Shown here in pieces: positions 8,798-18,176 of a DNA stretch of 64,000 bases. The notes under the pieces were generated by a model. The model did not search any database and was not told the origin of the DNA. It saw nothing but the letters and a program-made list of their open reading frames with translations. Position numbers and translations under genes: made by a program. Positions within the stretch are counted from its first letter, which is position 1; every line of letters begins with the position of its first letter. The stretch comes from Hymenobacter sp. BT559 (lineage in GTDB: Bacteria; Bacteroidota; Bacteroidia; Cytophagales; Hymenobacteraceae), in contig NZ_JAELXV010000003.1 in NCBI RefSeq assembly GCF_016427535.1, forward strand, positions 620,001 through 684,000, written 5' to 3'.

Positions 8798-10471
8798 TTA
8801 TTTCTTGTACATGGGGTCGTGCCCTTCGTATTTCAGCCACTTAAAGGAGGCCGTGTTAGTGGTGGGCTGCCCGGCCGAGGTGCCGTACATGCCGTAGAGG
8901 CAGCCAATGAAGCCGCCCGCCACTTGCGTGCTCAGGAAGCGCGCATCTACCTTGTCTTTCAGAAGCGTGTAGTTTTTGCCATCCTCCGAGAAGCGGAAGC
9001 TGTAGGTGTCGCCGTCGGCGTTGATGCGCAGCTGCACCTTGCTGGCCGCCGCTTTCAGCGGTGCTTTTGCCAGCAGCTCGGTATTCTTGGTGTCGGCTGT
9101 GCTCTTGAGCAGCTGCACCACGGGCTTGCCATTCTCAACCGATTTGCAGAGAAAATAGAAGTGCTTCTCGTCCTGAAACACCACTAGGCCCGCCGTTTCG
9201 TTGGCCGCCTTGGCCGAGAAGGTTAGCTCGGTTTCGGCGCTGCCATACATGTGCTGCTGCCGCTTGCCGATGAAGGCCGGGTTACCAGTTTCGGCTACCG
9301 TTTCGAGCTTCAGCTTCAGGGTGAGCCCCTTGGCTTTGCTCAGCGAAAAATTAGTGCTGTCCACCGTGCGCATGAACAAAAGCGCTGGGTCGAGCTGCTT
9401 CTCGAAGGTGAGCGTGTAAGCAAAATTGCCGCTCTGTGGCAGGGCGCCGGGCTGCTTCACCTCGGGGAAGTTGGCCTTATAAGCATACTGCACGCCGTTG
9501 GGGCCCGGCACCGTTACCGGCCACTCGTCTTTCCATTCCACTGGTACGATAAACGTTTCGCGGCCCGTGTTGTAGAAATTGCCTTCGTAGGGCCGCACGG
9601 CCAGGAAAATGGCGTAGGTCTTGCCATCGGGCCCCTCCACAAACTGCGCGTGCCCCGCCGAAGTAATGGGGTCCTTGCGGTCGCGAGGCAGTTCGCGCTG
9701 CGACAGGATAGGGTTCTTCTCGTAGGGCACGAACGGGCCTAGGGGTTCCTTGCTGCGGAATACTACCTCGGTGTGATTTACCGACGTCCCGCCCTCAGCT
9801 GCGTAGAGATAGTACCAGTCGCCACGCTTCATTAGGTGCGGGCCTTCTATCCAGACGGGCTTCTTGCTGATGTCTACGCCGCCATTCACCACAATTTTGG
9901 CTTCGCCCACCGTTTGCAGCGTCTGCGGGTTCAGCTCGATAATCTTGATGGAGCGGTGGCCGTCGTAGAGCGGCGTACCGGGCGGGTCGCTGTTATAGAT
10001 AACGTAGGCCTTGTCGCCCTCGAAGTACAGCGAAGGGTCAATGCCCCGCACCTGAGGCAAGAAAGTTGGGTTGCTCCAGGGCCCGGCGGGGTTTTTGGCC
10101 GTCACCACGAAGTTGCCCTTGTGGTCAATCTGCGTGCACGTGACGTAGTAGGTACCATTGTGGTACTCAATGGCCGGCGCGAATAGCCCGCGGGTCATCC
10201 GGTCGCCCATAAAGGTCATTTGAGAAGGCCGGTCTATCACGTTCCCAATCTGCTTCCAGTTTTTCAGGTCGCGGCTGTGCAGCACCGGGATGCCGGGGAA
10301 GTAGGAAAACGTGGAGTTGACCAGGTAGTAGTCTTTGCCGACTTTGGTAATGCTCGGGTCGGGGTAGAAACCCGTCATGATGGGGTTCACTAACTCAATC
10401 GATTGTGCAAGCAGTGCCGATGTTGGCAGCATACCGAGGAGGAAGGCGGCAAAAAGTTGTTTTGTGTTCAT
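8798..10471 (-). CDS. GH43 beta-xylosidase / alpha-arabinofuranosidase, two-domain
   Basis: 557 aa, first gene of the hydrolase block. Signal peptide MNTKQLFAAFLLGMLPTSAL. The catalytic propeller carries Asp38 (FYPDPSITKVG), Asp145 (VRGIDPSLYFEGD) and Glu209 (VWIEGPHLM). The motif VNSTFSYFPGIPVLHS is typical of beta-xylosidase-type GH43 (subfamily 11/12 style). A C-terminal concanavalin-like domain (about 340-557) ends with FKWLKYEGHDPMYKK. Such enzymes release xylose or arabinose from short oligomers. Because a strong hairpin (10800-10854) lies between this gene and SusD, it probably has its own promoter in the 500-bp gap upstream. Confidence 0.9.
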   Translation of the reverse strand: MNTKQLFAAFLLGMLPTSALLAQSIELVNPIMTGFYPDPSITKVGKDYYLVNSTFSYFPGIPVLHSRDLKNWKQIGNVIDRPSQMTFMGDRMTRGLFAPAIEYHNGTYYVTCTQIDHKGNFVVTAKNPAGPWSNPTFLPQVRGIDPSLYFEGDKAYVIYNSDPPGTPLYDGHRSIKIIELNPQTLQTVGEAKIVVNGGVDISKKPVWIEGPHLMKRGDWYYLYAAEGGTSVNHTEVVFRSKEPLGPFVPYEKNPILSQRELPRDRKDPITSAGHAQFVEGPDGKTYAIFLAVRPYEGNFYNTGRETFIVPVEWKDEWPVTVPGPNGVQYAYKANFPEVKQPGALPQSGNFAYTLTFEKQLDPALLFMRTVDSTNFSLSKAKGLTLKLKLETVAETGNPAFIGKRQQHMYGSAETELTFSAKAANETAGLVVFQDEKHFYFLCKSVENGKPVVQLLKSTADTKNTELLAKAPLKAAASKVQLRINADGDTYSFRFSEDGKNYTLLKDKVDARFLSTQVAGGFIGCLYGMYGTSAGQPTTNTASFKWLKYEGHDPMYKK

Positions 10472-10975
10472 TGGGGGTGATTAAGTGCTTCTATTTCGGC
10501 GCAGAAAAGAGGCGGCTGCTTGTCCATTATCAGGTGCCACACCAGGTGCCGGGGCTAAGCTACAGTTTCTTTTTCAGCGCAACTTTACCGATAGGTATTG
10601 CCCCTGGTAGCAGTCGCCTAGGTTAAGCAGAGCGGCTCATAGGCAGACAAGCTCATTTTCTACTTGCTGGCGCCCCTAGGCGCGCGCCGCACGGCACGCG
10701 CACGGGCAATACTTACCTCATTTTTTTGCGCTCAGGCCACCTCGGCAGCCAGTTGCGGCCCGCAAGTAGCGGGTAGGGGAGGCGAGGCTGAAGTACAAAC
10801 CCCCGCTGCAAAATGGCCCTAGGTAGCGTGTCCAGGGCCATTTTACAGCGGGGGCTTGCGGCAACAAGAGAACAGGAAAAGGTAATGTTTAGCGGCTGCT
10901 AAATGGCGCGGGCCATCGCAGCCTAAGTCTGCATTCGCGCCAGCTCATCAGCAGCCAGCGCGAAAAAGTCGTTGC
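10472..10975. other. 504-bp gap between SusD and the hydrolase block
   Basis: No plausible gene. It contains three CCTAGG hexamers (near 10618, 10675 and 10819) and the long hairpin at 10800-10854. The part nearest 10472 should hold the promoter for the GH43 gene, but I see no perfect TAnnTTTG box on the minus strand. Confidence 0.6.
10800..10854. terminator. Long hairpin between SusD and GH43
   Basis: Arms 10800-10820 and 10834-10854 pair over 21 bp with one mismatch (CCCCCGCTGC.. against ..GCAGCGGGGG with C/T exchanged). The 13-nt loop begins at the second half of a CCTAGG. It lies downstream of SusD (ends 10976), with GTTTGTACTTC following on the minus strand. Probable terminator or mRNA 3' stabiliser that separates SusCD from the hydrolase genes. 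Confidence 0.75.
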
Positions 10976-12589
10976 TTAGTAGCCAGGGTTCTGCGGCAGC
11001 TTCCAGCTCTGGGCGTCGTTGAGCGAAATCGGCAGCAGCGGCATCGGGTTTACCGAGGTTTCGGTGGCTACGTGCGACGCCGCCCGGGCCCGTACATCGG
11101 CCGGCAAAACGTTTAGGTAGCGGCCCGTGCGAACCAAGTCCCAGAAGCGCAGCGACTCCTCGGCAAACTCTACCCGGCGCTCGTGCCAGATGGCGTTGAG
11201 CAGCGCAGTGCCCGATAGGCCGGGCGCGAGGTCGGGTAGGGTATTAGCCGGGGCATTGGTGGGGTCGTAAGTGAGAGTGCCCAGCTTGGTGCCGGGCGGG
11301 CGGGTCGACACGCGGGCGCGGGCGCGCACCTGATTCACCAATGCGATGGCCTCAGTGGGCCGGCTGAGCTGGGCGGCGGCTTCGGCTTTCATCAGCAAGA
11401 TGTCGGCGTAGCGCAGCTTACGAATGTTTTGCGGGCCTGACTCAGGCGCGTTGGGGGCGATGATGGCCGCCTTGCGGTTGAAGTAGCCCGTGGCATTTTG
11501 CGTGATATCGACGGGATTGAGAATACCCAGCACGATGTCGTTGTTCTTGATAATCGTGACTTCCTTGCGCGGGTCGTTGGCCTCAAACTCATCCACTAGG
11601 TTCTGCGTGGGGTTGTTAAACCCGTAGCCAAACGTCTTGCGGTTGTTTTGGAAAATGTTGTTGGTCGTGCCTATCGAGATGGGGCCATAACCGTTGTTGT
11701 CCGACCCAAACTGAATCTCGAACAGCGACTCGCTGCTGTTCTCGCCAATGTCCTGGTGAATGGCCGCGTAGTTGGGGTACAGGCTGTACTGGTTGGAGCT
11801 GATGATGGTGCTTGTAATGTCATACACCTCCTGCCACGTATGGTTGTTGCCATTCACAGTGCCCAGCTGGTACAGGATGGCGCGGGCCAGGTAGCCAGTG
11901 GCGGCGCCCTTGGTGGCCCGGCCTAGGTCGGCCTGGGGGTAGGCGTTCTTCTCGGGCAGCAAGGCGGCGGCGGCCTTCAAATCTTTCTCGATGAAAGCGT
12001 AGGTCTGGGCGATGGTGGCGCGGGTCACGTTGGGCGCCTCGGTGGGCGTCACGGTTTTCTCAAACAGCGGCACGCCCCCAAAGGCCTTCACGAGGTTGAA
12101 GTAGAAATACGCCCGCAGAAACAAGGCTTCCCCCTTCAGGCGCGATTTCAGCGCCGCGTCGATGGTGCCCGCGTCGATGTTGTTAATCACCGTATTAGCC
12201 CGCGCGATACCCGTGAAGCTGTGCACCCACAGCGTGGTAACGGTCTGGTTGGAGGGCGGAATATTCCAGGTTTTGAGCTCGATGAGCGGGCCAAAGTCGC
12301 TGGCCGAGCTGCCCCCTTTTTCGGAGTCATCGGTCATGAGGTCCCCAAACATCCATTCGTAGGTCTGAGCCACGTATTGGCCGGCGGGGTCGCCCCACTT
12401 GGGGCCCTGGTCCCAGGCGGCCACGTCATAGGTGGCGTTGATGGCCTGCACGGCGTTGGTGGGGTCTTTGAACAGGTTGTCCTGGGTGGTGGTACCTAGG
12501 GGCTGCTTATCCAGAAAGTCTTTGCAGCCCGGAGTAAGGGCCGAAGTAAATAGCAGGCCGAGCAAAGCGGCGGTGCGGGTGGATTTCAT
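10976..12589 (-). CDS. SusD/RagB-family outer-membrane glycan-binding lipoprotein
   Basis: 537 aa. Lipoprotein signal peptide with lipobox ALTPGC (Cys22), then the SusD alpha-helical TPR fold: CKDFLDKQPLGTTTQDNLF, LKGEALFLRAYFYFNLVKAFGGVPL, and the typical C-terminal lid motifs EERRVEFAEESLRFWDL-like (seen as HERRVEFAEESLRFWDLVRT) and a final LPQNPGY. It caps the SusC barrel and captures the oligosaccharide. The gene starts 24 bp after SusC ends, so the pair is one transcript. The leader contains TTTCCCACC before the ATG. Confidence 0.95.
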   Translation of the reverse strand: MKSTRTAALLGLLFTSALTPGCKDFLDKQPLGTTTQDNLFKDPTNAVQAINATYDVAAWDQGPKWGDPAGQYVAQTYEWMFGDLMTDDSEKGGSSASDFGPLIELKTWNIPPSNQTVTTLWVHSFTGIARANTVINNIDAGTIDAALKSRLKGEALFLRAYFYFNLVKAFGGVPLFEKTVTPTEAPNVTRATIAQTYAFIEKDLKAAAALLPEKNAYPQADLGRATKGAATGYLARAILYQLGTVNGNNHTWQEVYDITSTIISSNQYSLYPNYAAIHQDIGENSSESLFEIQFGSDNNGYGPISIGTTNNIFQNNRKTFGYGFNNPTQNLVDEFEANDPRKEVTIIKNNDIVLGILNPVDITQNATGYFNRKAAIIAPNAPESGPQNIRKLRYADILLMKAEAAAQLSRPTEAIALVNQVRARARVSTRPPGTKLGTLTYDPTNAPANTLPDLAPGLSGTALLNAIWHERRVEFAEESLRFWDLVRTGRYLNVLPADVRARAASHVATETSVNPMPLLPISLNDAQSWKLPQNPGY

Positions 12590-12613
12590 ATAGAGTAGGT
12601 GGGAAAGAGCGAA

Positions 12614-15600
12614 TTAGAACTGCACGTTGAAGCCCAAGCGGTAGGTGCGGGCCTGCGGATAGTTGCCGTAGTCCACGCCGTATGACAGTGGGTTGTTGTA
12701 GTTGGCCACGGTCGAGATTTCGGGGTCGTAGCCGGTGTACTTGGTGAGGGTGAACACATTATCAACCGAGGCAAACACGCGGGCGCCTTTTACCTGCACC
12801 TTGCCGAGCAAGGCCTGGGGCAGCGTGTAGCCGATTTCCATGTTGCGGGCGCGCAGGTAGCTGGCGTTCTCCACGTAGCGGCTGCTGAAGCGGTCGTTGC
12901 CATTGGTGTCGGTCGCGGTCACGCGGGGCTGGTTGCTGTTGGGGTTGCTGGGCGTCCAGCGGTCCAAGCGGTTCGCGTAGAAGTTGCTCCATACCCCTAC
13001 AAAGTCGGCTGATTTCGACAGGTTGAAGGCCCCGCCGTTGATGACTTCGGCGCCCTGCACCCCGTAGAGCAGCATGCGGAAATCGAAGCCCCCGTAGTTC
13101 AGGTTCAGCGAGGCGCCGTAGGTGAAGCTGGGCGTGCCGCTGCCTAGGTAGGTGTTGTCAGAAGCCGTAATCTGGCCATCGCCATTGGTATCCTGGTAGC
13201 GTACGTCGCCGGGCTTGGCACCGGGCTGCACCAGCGTCCGCACCCCAGCGGCATTTGTATAGGTATACGCGTCAATCTCGGCCTGATTGTGAAACACGCC
13301 CTGGGCCTGCAAGCCGTAGTAGAACGCGATTTCGCGGCCCACGTCGGTAAGGGTGGTGTTGCCAATTTGCGGCAGCACGTTGCCGGCCGCAATGGCGTTG
13401 CCGCCCCCTAGGCTGGTTACGACGTTGTTGATTTTTGTGAAGTTAATACCCACGTTGTACTGCAATTTGCCAACGGCATTTCGGTAGTTCAGGGCTAGCT
13501 CCAGGCCGCGGTTGCGCAGGGCGCCTACGTTGGCGCTGGCCGGGGCCTGGCCTACGTAGTCGGGCACCGGCAGCAGGGCAATCATGTCCTGGGTGCGGCG
13601 CTCGAAGTAGTCGGCTGTAAAGGTCAGCTTGTTATTGAAAAACTCAGCATCCACGCCCACATCGGTCGTGACGGCCGTTTCCCACTTCAAATCTGGGTTG
13701 TTAATCTGGGTGATGGCTAGGCCGGGCGCGGGCGTGCCGTTGAAGACATAAATCTGATTGTTGTTCGCCACCGAGGCGTAGCCGTAGTTCGGCGCGGCGT
13801 TTTGGTTGCCCACTTGCCCGTAGCTAGCCCGCAGCTTCAGCACCGATACGGCGGCTACATCCTTGAGGAAATTCTCGTTGGAGATGTTCCAGGCGGCGCC
13901 TACTGAGGGGAATGTGCCCGTGCGCACCGGCCCGAGAAACTTGGACGTCTGGTCGAAGCGCAGGGTACCCGTGAGGAGGTAGCGGTCGCGGAAGTTGTAG
14001 TTGGCCCGGCCGAAGTACGAGAGCAAGCCGCCGTCGTACTGCGAGCTGCGCACCACGTTACCGGTGCTGCGCGAAGCCGACGCGTATTGCAGTGAGGCAT
14101 CGAGCGGCACGTTGTAGGCCGTGATAGAAATGCCGTTGCCGTAGCCGCGCTGCGCCTCCTGCCCTAGGGTAAAGGAGAGGTTGCTGTTATCGGCAAAGGT
14201 CTTGTTGTAGTTGAAGTAGTTCGACCACACCCAGCTTACGTTTTCGCTGCGCGTCTCAACAAGCGCGCTCTGCGCCCGCTGGTCGAATGGCCCGATGTAG
14301 TACTGCGGCTGATACTGTTTGGGGTGGTTGTTAAAGTAGTTGATGCCGAACGTAGAGCGGAACGACAGCCCCTTAAACAGCGATACGTCGAGGTAGCTGC
14401 TGCTGAACAGGTTATTATTCTGAATCTTGTTGTATTTCTGCTCGTCGACCAGGCGCGCCACGTTCAGCGTATTGCGCGTAATAACGTCCTCCGTATAAGC
14501 ACCGTTGGGCCCGAAGGGGTTGAGGATGGGATTGATTTGCAGGGCGTATTGCAGCACGGTGTACGGCTGCGAGCCGCCTTGGCCATCGCCGCTGCCCGTC
14601 TGGTTGTTGTTGGTAAACGTGGCTGCCACGCCTGCCTTAATGTGCTTGGTGAGCACCACGTCGTCATTTACCCGAATCACGAACTTCCGAAAGCCCGAAT
14701 TCTTAATAATACCGTTTTGCTGGAAGTAGCTGCCGCTCACGAGGTAGCGGTTTTGCTCGGTGCCGCCCGAGGCCGACAAGCTATAGTTGGTAATGAGTCC
14801 CTTCTGCGTCACCAAATTCTGGTAATTGGTGCCTTCGGCGTTGGTGGCGATGGCGTTTTGCAGCTGCGGGCCGTAATCGGGCAGCTGTTTGCCGTCGTTG
14901 GTGTACGCCTCCCTAACGAGCGTCGCGTACTGGGCGGCGGTGGTAAGGGGCAGCTCGCGCCGGATTTGCTGAAAGCCCGTGTAGCCAGTTAGGTTAAACT
15001 GCGTGGCGCCCGCCTTGCCGTGCTTGGTAGTGATGAGCACCACGCCGTTGGCCCCGCGCGAACCGTAAATGGCCGTGGCCGACGCGTCTTTCAGAATCTC
15101 AGTCGATTCAATATCAGCGGGTAGCAAAAAGCCGATATCGCTGGTTTGCACGCCGTCTACCACGTACAGCGGGTCGCTGTTGTTGATGGTGCCCACGCCC
15201 CGCACCCGGATGCGCGTGCCCGAGCCCGGCTGCCCGCTGTTGGAGGTTACTTCTACGCCCGACACGCGGCCTTGCAAGGCCTGCACGGGGTCGGAAGTGG
15301 CTACCTGCGTCAGCTGCGCGCTACTTACCGAGGCCACGGCGCCGGTCAGGTCGCTTTTGCGGGCCGTGCCGTAGCCAATTACGACTACGTCGTTGAGGTC
15401 CTGCGTATTCTCGGCCAGCGTCACGGTGATGTTGTTGGCCGCGCCGGTCACCGGCAACTCTTGCCGCGTGTAGCCCACGAAGCTGAACACCAGTACGCTG
15501 TTTTCGGGCGCCTGAATGCTAAAGCTGCCGTCGGGACCGGTGCTCGTGCCCGTGGTCGTGCCCTTCACGAGCACCGTCACGCCGGGCAAACCTGCACCTT

Positions 15601-16048
15601 TGGCATCAACTACTTTACCGGTAACGGGTACCGCCTCCGGCGCCAGGCTAGAACTACCGGAATCGTTTGCGGAAGTAGTCTTTGCCGGAAGCCGGAGTAC
15701 GATGCGGTCATGGTTTATCTCGTATTCAATCTTGGAAGGCGCAAAAATCTCGTCGAGCACCGTGGCCAGCGGCTGGTTTTGCGCCCGCACCGACACCTTG
15801 CGGTCGGCCCCCACAAGCTGCTGGCTATACACGAAACGGATGTTAGCTTGCTTAGCCAATTGGCCTAGAATGGCCTTTATTGATTGACCTTCTACCTGCA
15901 CCGTCACGGTGCGCTCTAGCACGGTTTGGGTAGTGGCATGTACATGGGCGAGGGCCGGGCTGGTTTGCAAGCAGGCTACTACGGCCGGCAGTAGCAGGCC
16001 TCGGAGTATAGGCCGCAAGGGTGGGGAAAACGGTACCTGGTTTTTCAT
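12614..16048 (-). CDS. SusC/RagA TonB-dependent transporter with N-terminal STN signalling domain
   Basis: 1144 aa. Signal peptide, then an STN (secretin/TonB N-terminal) domain at about residues 42-118 (VTVQVEGQSIKAILGQLAKQ..), a carboxypeptidase-like CNA-B domain (VTGKVVDAKGAGLPGVTVLV), a TonB box-like stretch (NDVVVIGYGT), a plug (GRVSGVEVTSNSGQPGSGTR, GVGTINNSDPLYVVDGV) and a 22-strand barrel ending YRLGFNVQF. The STN domain shows that this transporter also signals to the FecR/sigma pair upstream (17292, 18176). The leader before the ATG reads TTTCTTTATTTCCCCACCC. Likely imports xylo-oligosaccharides with the SusD at 10976. Confidence 0.95.
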   Translation of the reverse strand: MKNQVPFSPPLRPILRGLLLPAVVACLQTSPALAHVHATTQTVLERTVTVQVEGQSIKAILGQLAKQANIRFVYSQQLVGADRKVSVRAQNQPLATVLDEIFAPSKIEYEINHDRIVLRLPAKTTSANDSGSSSLAPEAVPVTGKVVDAKGAGLPGVTVLVKGTTTGTSTGPDGSFSIQAPENSVLVFSFVGYTRQELPVTGAANNITVTLAENTQDLNDVVVIGYGTARKSDLTGAVASVSSAQLTQVATSDPVQALQGRVSGVEVTSNSGQPGSGTRIRVRGVGTINNSDPLYVVDGVQTSDIGFLLPADIESTEILKDASATAIYGSRGANGVVLITTKHGKAGATQFNLTGYTGFQQIRRELPLTTAAQYATLVREAYTNDGKQLPDYGPQLQNAIATNAEGTNYQNLVTQKGLITNYSLSASGGTEQNRYLVSGSYFQQNGIIKNSGFRKFVIRVNDDVVLTKHIKAGVAATFTNNNQTGSGDGQGGSQPYTVLQYALQINPILNPFGPNGAYTEDVITRNTLNVARLVDEQKYNKIQNNNLFSSSYLDVSLFKGLSFRSTFGINYFNNHPKQYQPQYYIGPFDQRAQSALVETRSENVSWVWSNYFNYNKTFADNSNLSFTLGQEAQRGYGNGISITAYNVPLDASLQYASASRSTGNVVRSSQYDGGLLSYFGRANYNFRDRYLLTGTLRFDQTSKFLGPVRTGTFPSVGAAWNISNENFLKDVAAVSVLKLRASYGQVGNQNAAPNYGYASVANNNQIYVFNGTPAPGLAITQINNPDLKWETAVTTDVGVDAEFFNNKLTFTADYFERRTQDMIALLPVPDYVGQAPASANVGALRNRGLELALNYRNAVGKLQYNVGINFTKINNVVTSLGGGNAIAAGNVLPQIGNTTLTDVGREIAFYYGLQAQGVFHNQAEIDAYTYTNAAGVRTLVQPGAKPGDVRYQDTNGDGQITASDNTYLGSGTPSFTYGASLNLNYGGFDFRMLLYGVQGAEVINGGAFNLSKSADFVGVWSNFYANRLDRWTPSNPNSNQPRVTATDTNGNDRFSSRYVENASYLRARNMEIGYTLPQALLGKVQVKGARVFASVDNVFTLTKYTGYDPEISTVANYNNPLSYGVDYGNYPQARTYRLGFNVQF

Positions 16049-16054
16049 GGGGTA

Positions 16055-16061
16055 GGGTGGG
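16055..16061 (-). promoter_or_regulatory. CCCACCC leader of SusC (PUL A)
   Basis: On the coding strand TTTCTTTATTTCCCCACCC lies 6 nt before the ATG. The SusC gene at 32016 has the nearly identical TTTCTTTATTTCCCACCCC, although the flanking leader sequence differs. Confidence 0.55.
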
Positions 16062-16197
16062 GAAATAAAGAAAAAGAGAAGCCGTTCAGCATTTTTGCAA
16101 ATGCAGTTAGGTTGTTGGTGGCTAGTGGTTTTGCGTGTGGAAGAAGCTTGGTTCTTCGGCAGGGCCTAGGCGTTAGCTAGCCCCTGCTATGCGGCGC

Positions 16198-17292
16198 TTA
16201 GCTGCGCGGCGGCCCCGGGTCGGCTTGGCAACCCGTACTGTGAATAGTGATTTGAGTATCAGCAAGCGTGTAGTAGGCACCTAGGGACTTGCAGAGCAAG
16301 CCTAATTTTTCAAATAGTGGCTCGTCGTAGAACGTGATACTAACCGTGCAGCCCGCCAGCTTCTGCTTATCGTAGTGAATAGGCACACCGTAGGCTTTTT
16401 CTAGTGCCGCGAGCACTTCCGTCACGGGCCGCTCCTCAAACTCGAAAGCTTGGGGCACCAGCACGGCAGGCTTGTCGACCAGCTCTTTTTTCAGCTGGTG
16501 GCTAGCCATCGCATATACGGCCTGCTGGTTGGGTAGTAGTACCACGCCAGCCTTGGCCGGGTGCGTGGGGGTAGCATCGAGCTGGGCGGTTTGGCGGGGC
16601 TGCACGGCCACTTTCCCTTCGCGCACAGCCACTAGCGCCTGCGCGCTACCGGGGTAGGCTTTCACGTCGAAGCTCGTACCTAGCACCGTGGTTACGACCT
16701 GGTTAGTAAACACTAGGAAAGGTCGCGCCGGGTTCTTGTGCACCTGAAAGAAAGCTTCGCCCTCTAGGTACACCTCGCGCCGGGCGCCGGCGAGCGCCGT
16801 GGTGTAGCGCAGCGTACTGCCCGGCTGCAGCGTAACGCGGCTGTCATCGGGCAGCTGCACTACCTGCGCCTGTGAGGTAGTGTTGTGGTGGCTCGTCCAG
16901 CCGCGCGCCGAAGTGGTGGCGGTGGGCGCCTGGGTAGCCTGCCAGTGCTGGGCCGCGGGCAGCAGCCCACCCAGCCCGAGCAGGAGAAGCCCGATGCTCG
17001 CAGCCCAGCGCACTTGGGGCTGCTGCCAAATGCTGGCGGGCAAGCGGCGCACGCGGGGAGCGGGCTTCGGCGGGGCCGGGTCGAGCTGCAGCCGCTGCCA
17101 GATGGCGGCTTCAACGGCTTGCTGCTGCTGGCTAGGTAGCGGGCGGGCGTCCGCGGCCTGGCCTTGTAGCTGGTCGTACCACTGGGCTACGCGCGCCTGC
17201 TCGGCAGGCGTGCAGCGGCCATCGAGGTAGCGTTGGAGCAATACGTAAAATTCGGCTTCCGTCACGAGCGGCGAGAGAGTAGGGGGCTTCAT
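16198..17292 (-). CDS. FecR-family anti-sigma factor
   Basis: 364 aa, inner-membrane anti-sigma factor. Cytoplasmic sigma-binding segment at about 1-95 (FYVLLQRYLDGRCTPAEQARV), one membrane helix at about 100-117 (WAASIGLLLLGLGGLLPA), a periplasmic FecR beta-domain (DDSRVTLQPGSTLRY, EVYLEGEAFFQVHKNPARPF, VVTTVLGTSFDVKAY), and a C-terminal DUF4974/STN-like domain (FEERPVTEVLAALEKAYGVPI). It should hold the sigma factor encoded at 17580-18176 until SusC signals that substrate is present. A sigma-type promoter candidate lies 26 bp upstream. Close paralogue of the FecR at 30840-31862. Confidence 0.92.
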   Translation of the reverse strand: MKPPTLSPLVTEAEFYVLLQRYLDGRCTPAEQARVAQWYDQLQGQAADARPLPSQQQQAVEAAIWQRLQLDPAPPKPAPRVRRLPASIWQQPQVRWAASIGLLLLGLGGLLPAAQHWQATQAPTATTSARGWTSHHNTTSQAQVVQLPDDSRVTLQPGSTLRYTTALAGARREVYLEGEAFFQVHKNPARPFLVFTNQVVTTVLGTSFDVKAYPGSAQALVAVREGKVAVQPRQTAQLDATPTHPAKAGVVLLPNQQAVYAMASHQLKKELVDKPAVLVPQAFEFEERPVTEVLAALEKAYGVPIHYDKQKLAGCTVSITFYDEPLFEKLGLLCKSLGAYYTLADTQITIHSTGCQADPGPPRS

Positions 17293-17317
17293 CTAACAAG
17301 TCAGCTAACTTGCTTTT

Positions 17318-17347
17318 ACCCCTAATGCCATGATTAACTTTTTTTGT
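17318..17347 (-). promoter_or_regulatory. Candidate ECF-sigma promoter upstream of FecR (PUL A)
   Basis: On the minus strand ACAAAAAAAGTT (17347-17336) is followed after 10 bp by TTAGGGGT (17325-17318), 26 bp before the FecR ATG. The same two boxes, with an 11-bp spacer, stand upstream of the FecR gene at 30840. Inferred to be the autoregulatory promoter of the paralogous sigma factors. Confidence 0.5.
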
Positions 17348-17427
17348 AAAAGGTTAGCGCATTGAATTGCTAATATCAGTAAATCAAACGATTGAAGTCT
17401 TTGTGGAAATCAAAAAAATCTTGTTTG

Positions 17428-17523
17428 GTCATGCAGAGCGCAGCGAAGCATCTCGCGTAGTGCAGTAATCGATGACGCTAGTAGATGTCAGCACGCGAGA
17501 TGCTTCGCTGCGCTCTGCATGAC
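17428..17523. repeat. Large inverted repeat (GTCATGC.. family) between sigma and FecR genes
   Basis: Arms 17428-17457 and 17494-17523 are perfect reverse complements over 30 bp (31 with the next inner pair), starting GTCATGCAGAGCGCAGCGAA; the spacer is 36 nt. Degenerate relatives occur at 37253-37342 and possibly 47382-47403. It lies between two genes transcribed in the same direction (sigma, then FecR), so it could end or dampen read-through. It looks like a dispersed non-coding repeat. Confidence 0.85.
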
Positions 17524-17579
17524 GGACGTACTTATTGCTGACTTCCTCAACGGCTACAATTGCCTGAATAAGCGCAGCC

Positions 17580-18176
17580 TCAAAAATGCCAGAGCGTGAC
17601 TGCCAGCAGCACCAAGAAATCGCGCAGATAATTGCGCAGCAGCTTCAGCGACTTCGTGAGGTGGTACTCTACCGTCTTTTCCGACAGATTAACCCGACCT
17701 GAGATTTCGGCAACCGAATACTGCTCTAGCCGGCTAAGCTGAAATATTTCGCGCGTTTTGGTAGGTAGCCTGCGAATGCTGGCCAGCAGCGCCGCGCTCA
17801 GCTCGTTGTGAGCTAGCGCGTCTTCGGTAGTCGTGTCGGCCTCGGAGGCGCCCAGGCGGCAGTACAGCTCGTAGCCGGCCCGCACCTGCTGCCCCTTGAT
17901 GTAGTTGATGATGCGGTAGCGCAACGCCGCAAACAGGTACTGCTCCAGCTTCTCTATCTGGTGGCTAGCGCGCCGGTTCCAAAGATTTTCGAACAGGTCT
18001 TGTACCAATTCTTCCGCGATTTCGCGGTTCTTGAGCTTGCGATAAGCCAGCTCAAATAATCGGTAGCAGTAGCGCCGATAGATTTCGGCGAAGCTTCCCT
18101 CATCATCGGCGCACAGAGCGGCCAGCAGGTCTGCATCTGATAAAGAGGCATACCTACCGAAAGAAGAGGCTAACAT
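17580..18176 (-). CDS. ECF RNA polymerase sigma factor, FecI-like (PUL A)
   Basis: 198 aa. Sigma region 2 (FAEIYRRYCYRLFELAYRKL, REIAEELVQDLFENLW) and region 4 (LPTKTREIFQLSRLEQYSVA, NLSEKTVEYHLTKSLKLL) are present, and the 1.1/3 regions absent, as expected for Bacteroidota ECF factors paired with FecR. The C-terminus is a hydrophobic tail (DFLVLLAVTLWHF) not needed for the sigma fold. Close paralogue of the sigma at 30117 (shared VEYHLTKSLK). It starts the xylan PUL; its leader carries TTCCCACC. Expected to activate FecR and SusCD. Confidence 0.93.
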   Translation of the reverse strand: MLASSFGRYASLSDADLLAALCADDEGSFAEIYRRYCYRLFELAYRKLKNREIAEELVQDLFENLWNRRASHQIEKLEQYLFAALRYRIINYIKGQQVRAGYELYCRLGASEADTTTEDALAHNELSAALLASIRRLPTKTREIFQLSRLEQYSVAEISGRVNLSEKTVEYHLTKSLKLLRNYLRDFLVLLAVTLWHF

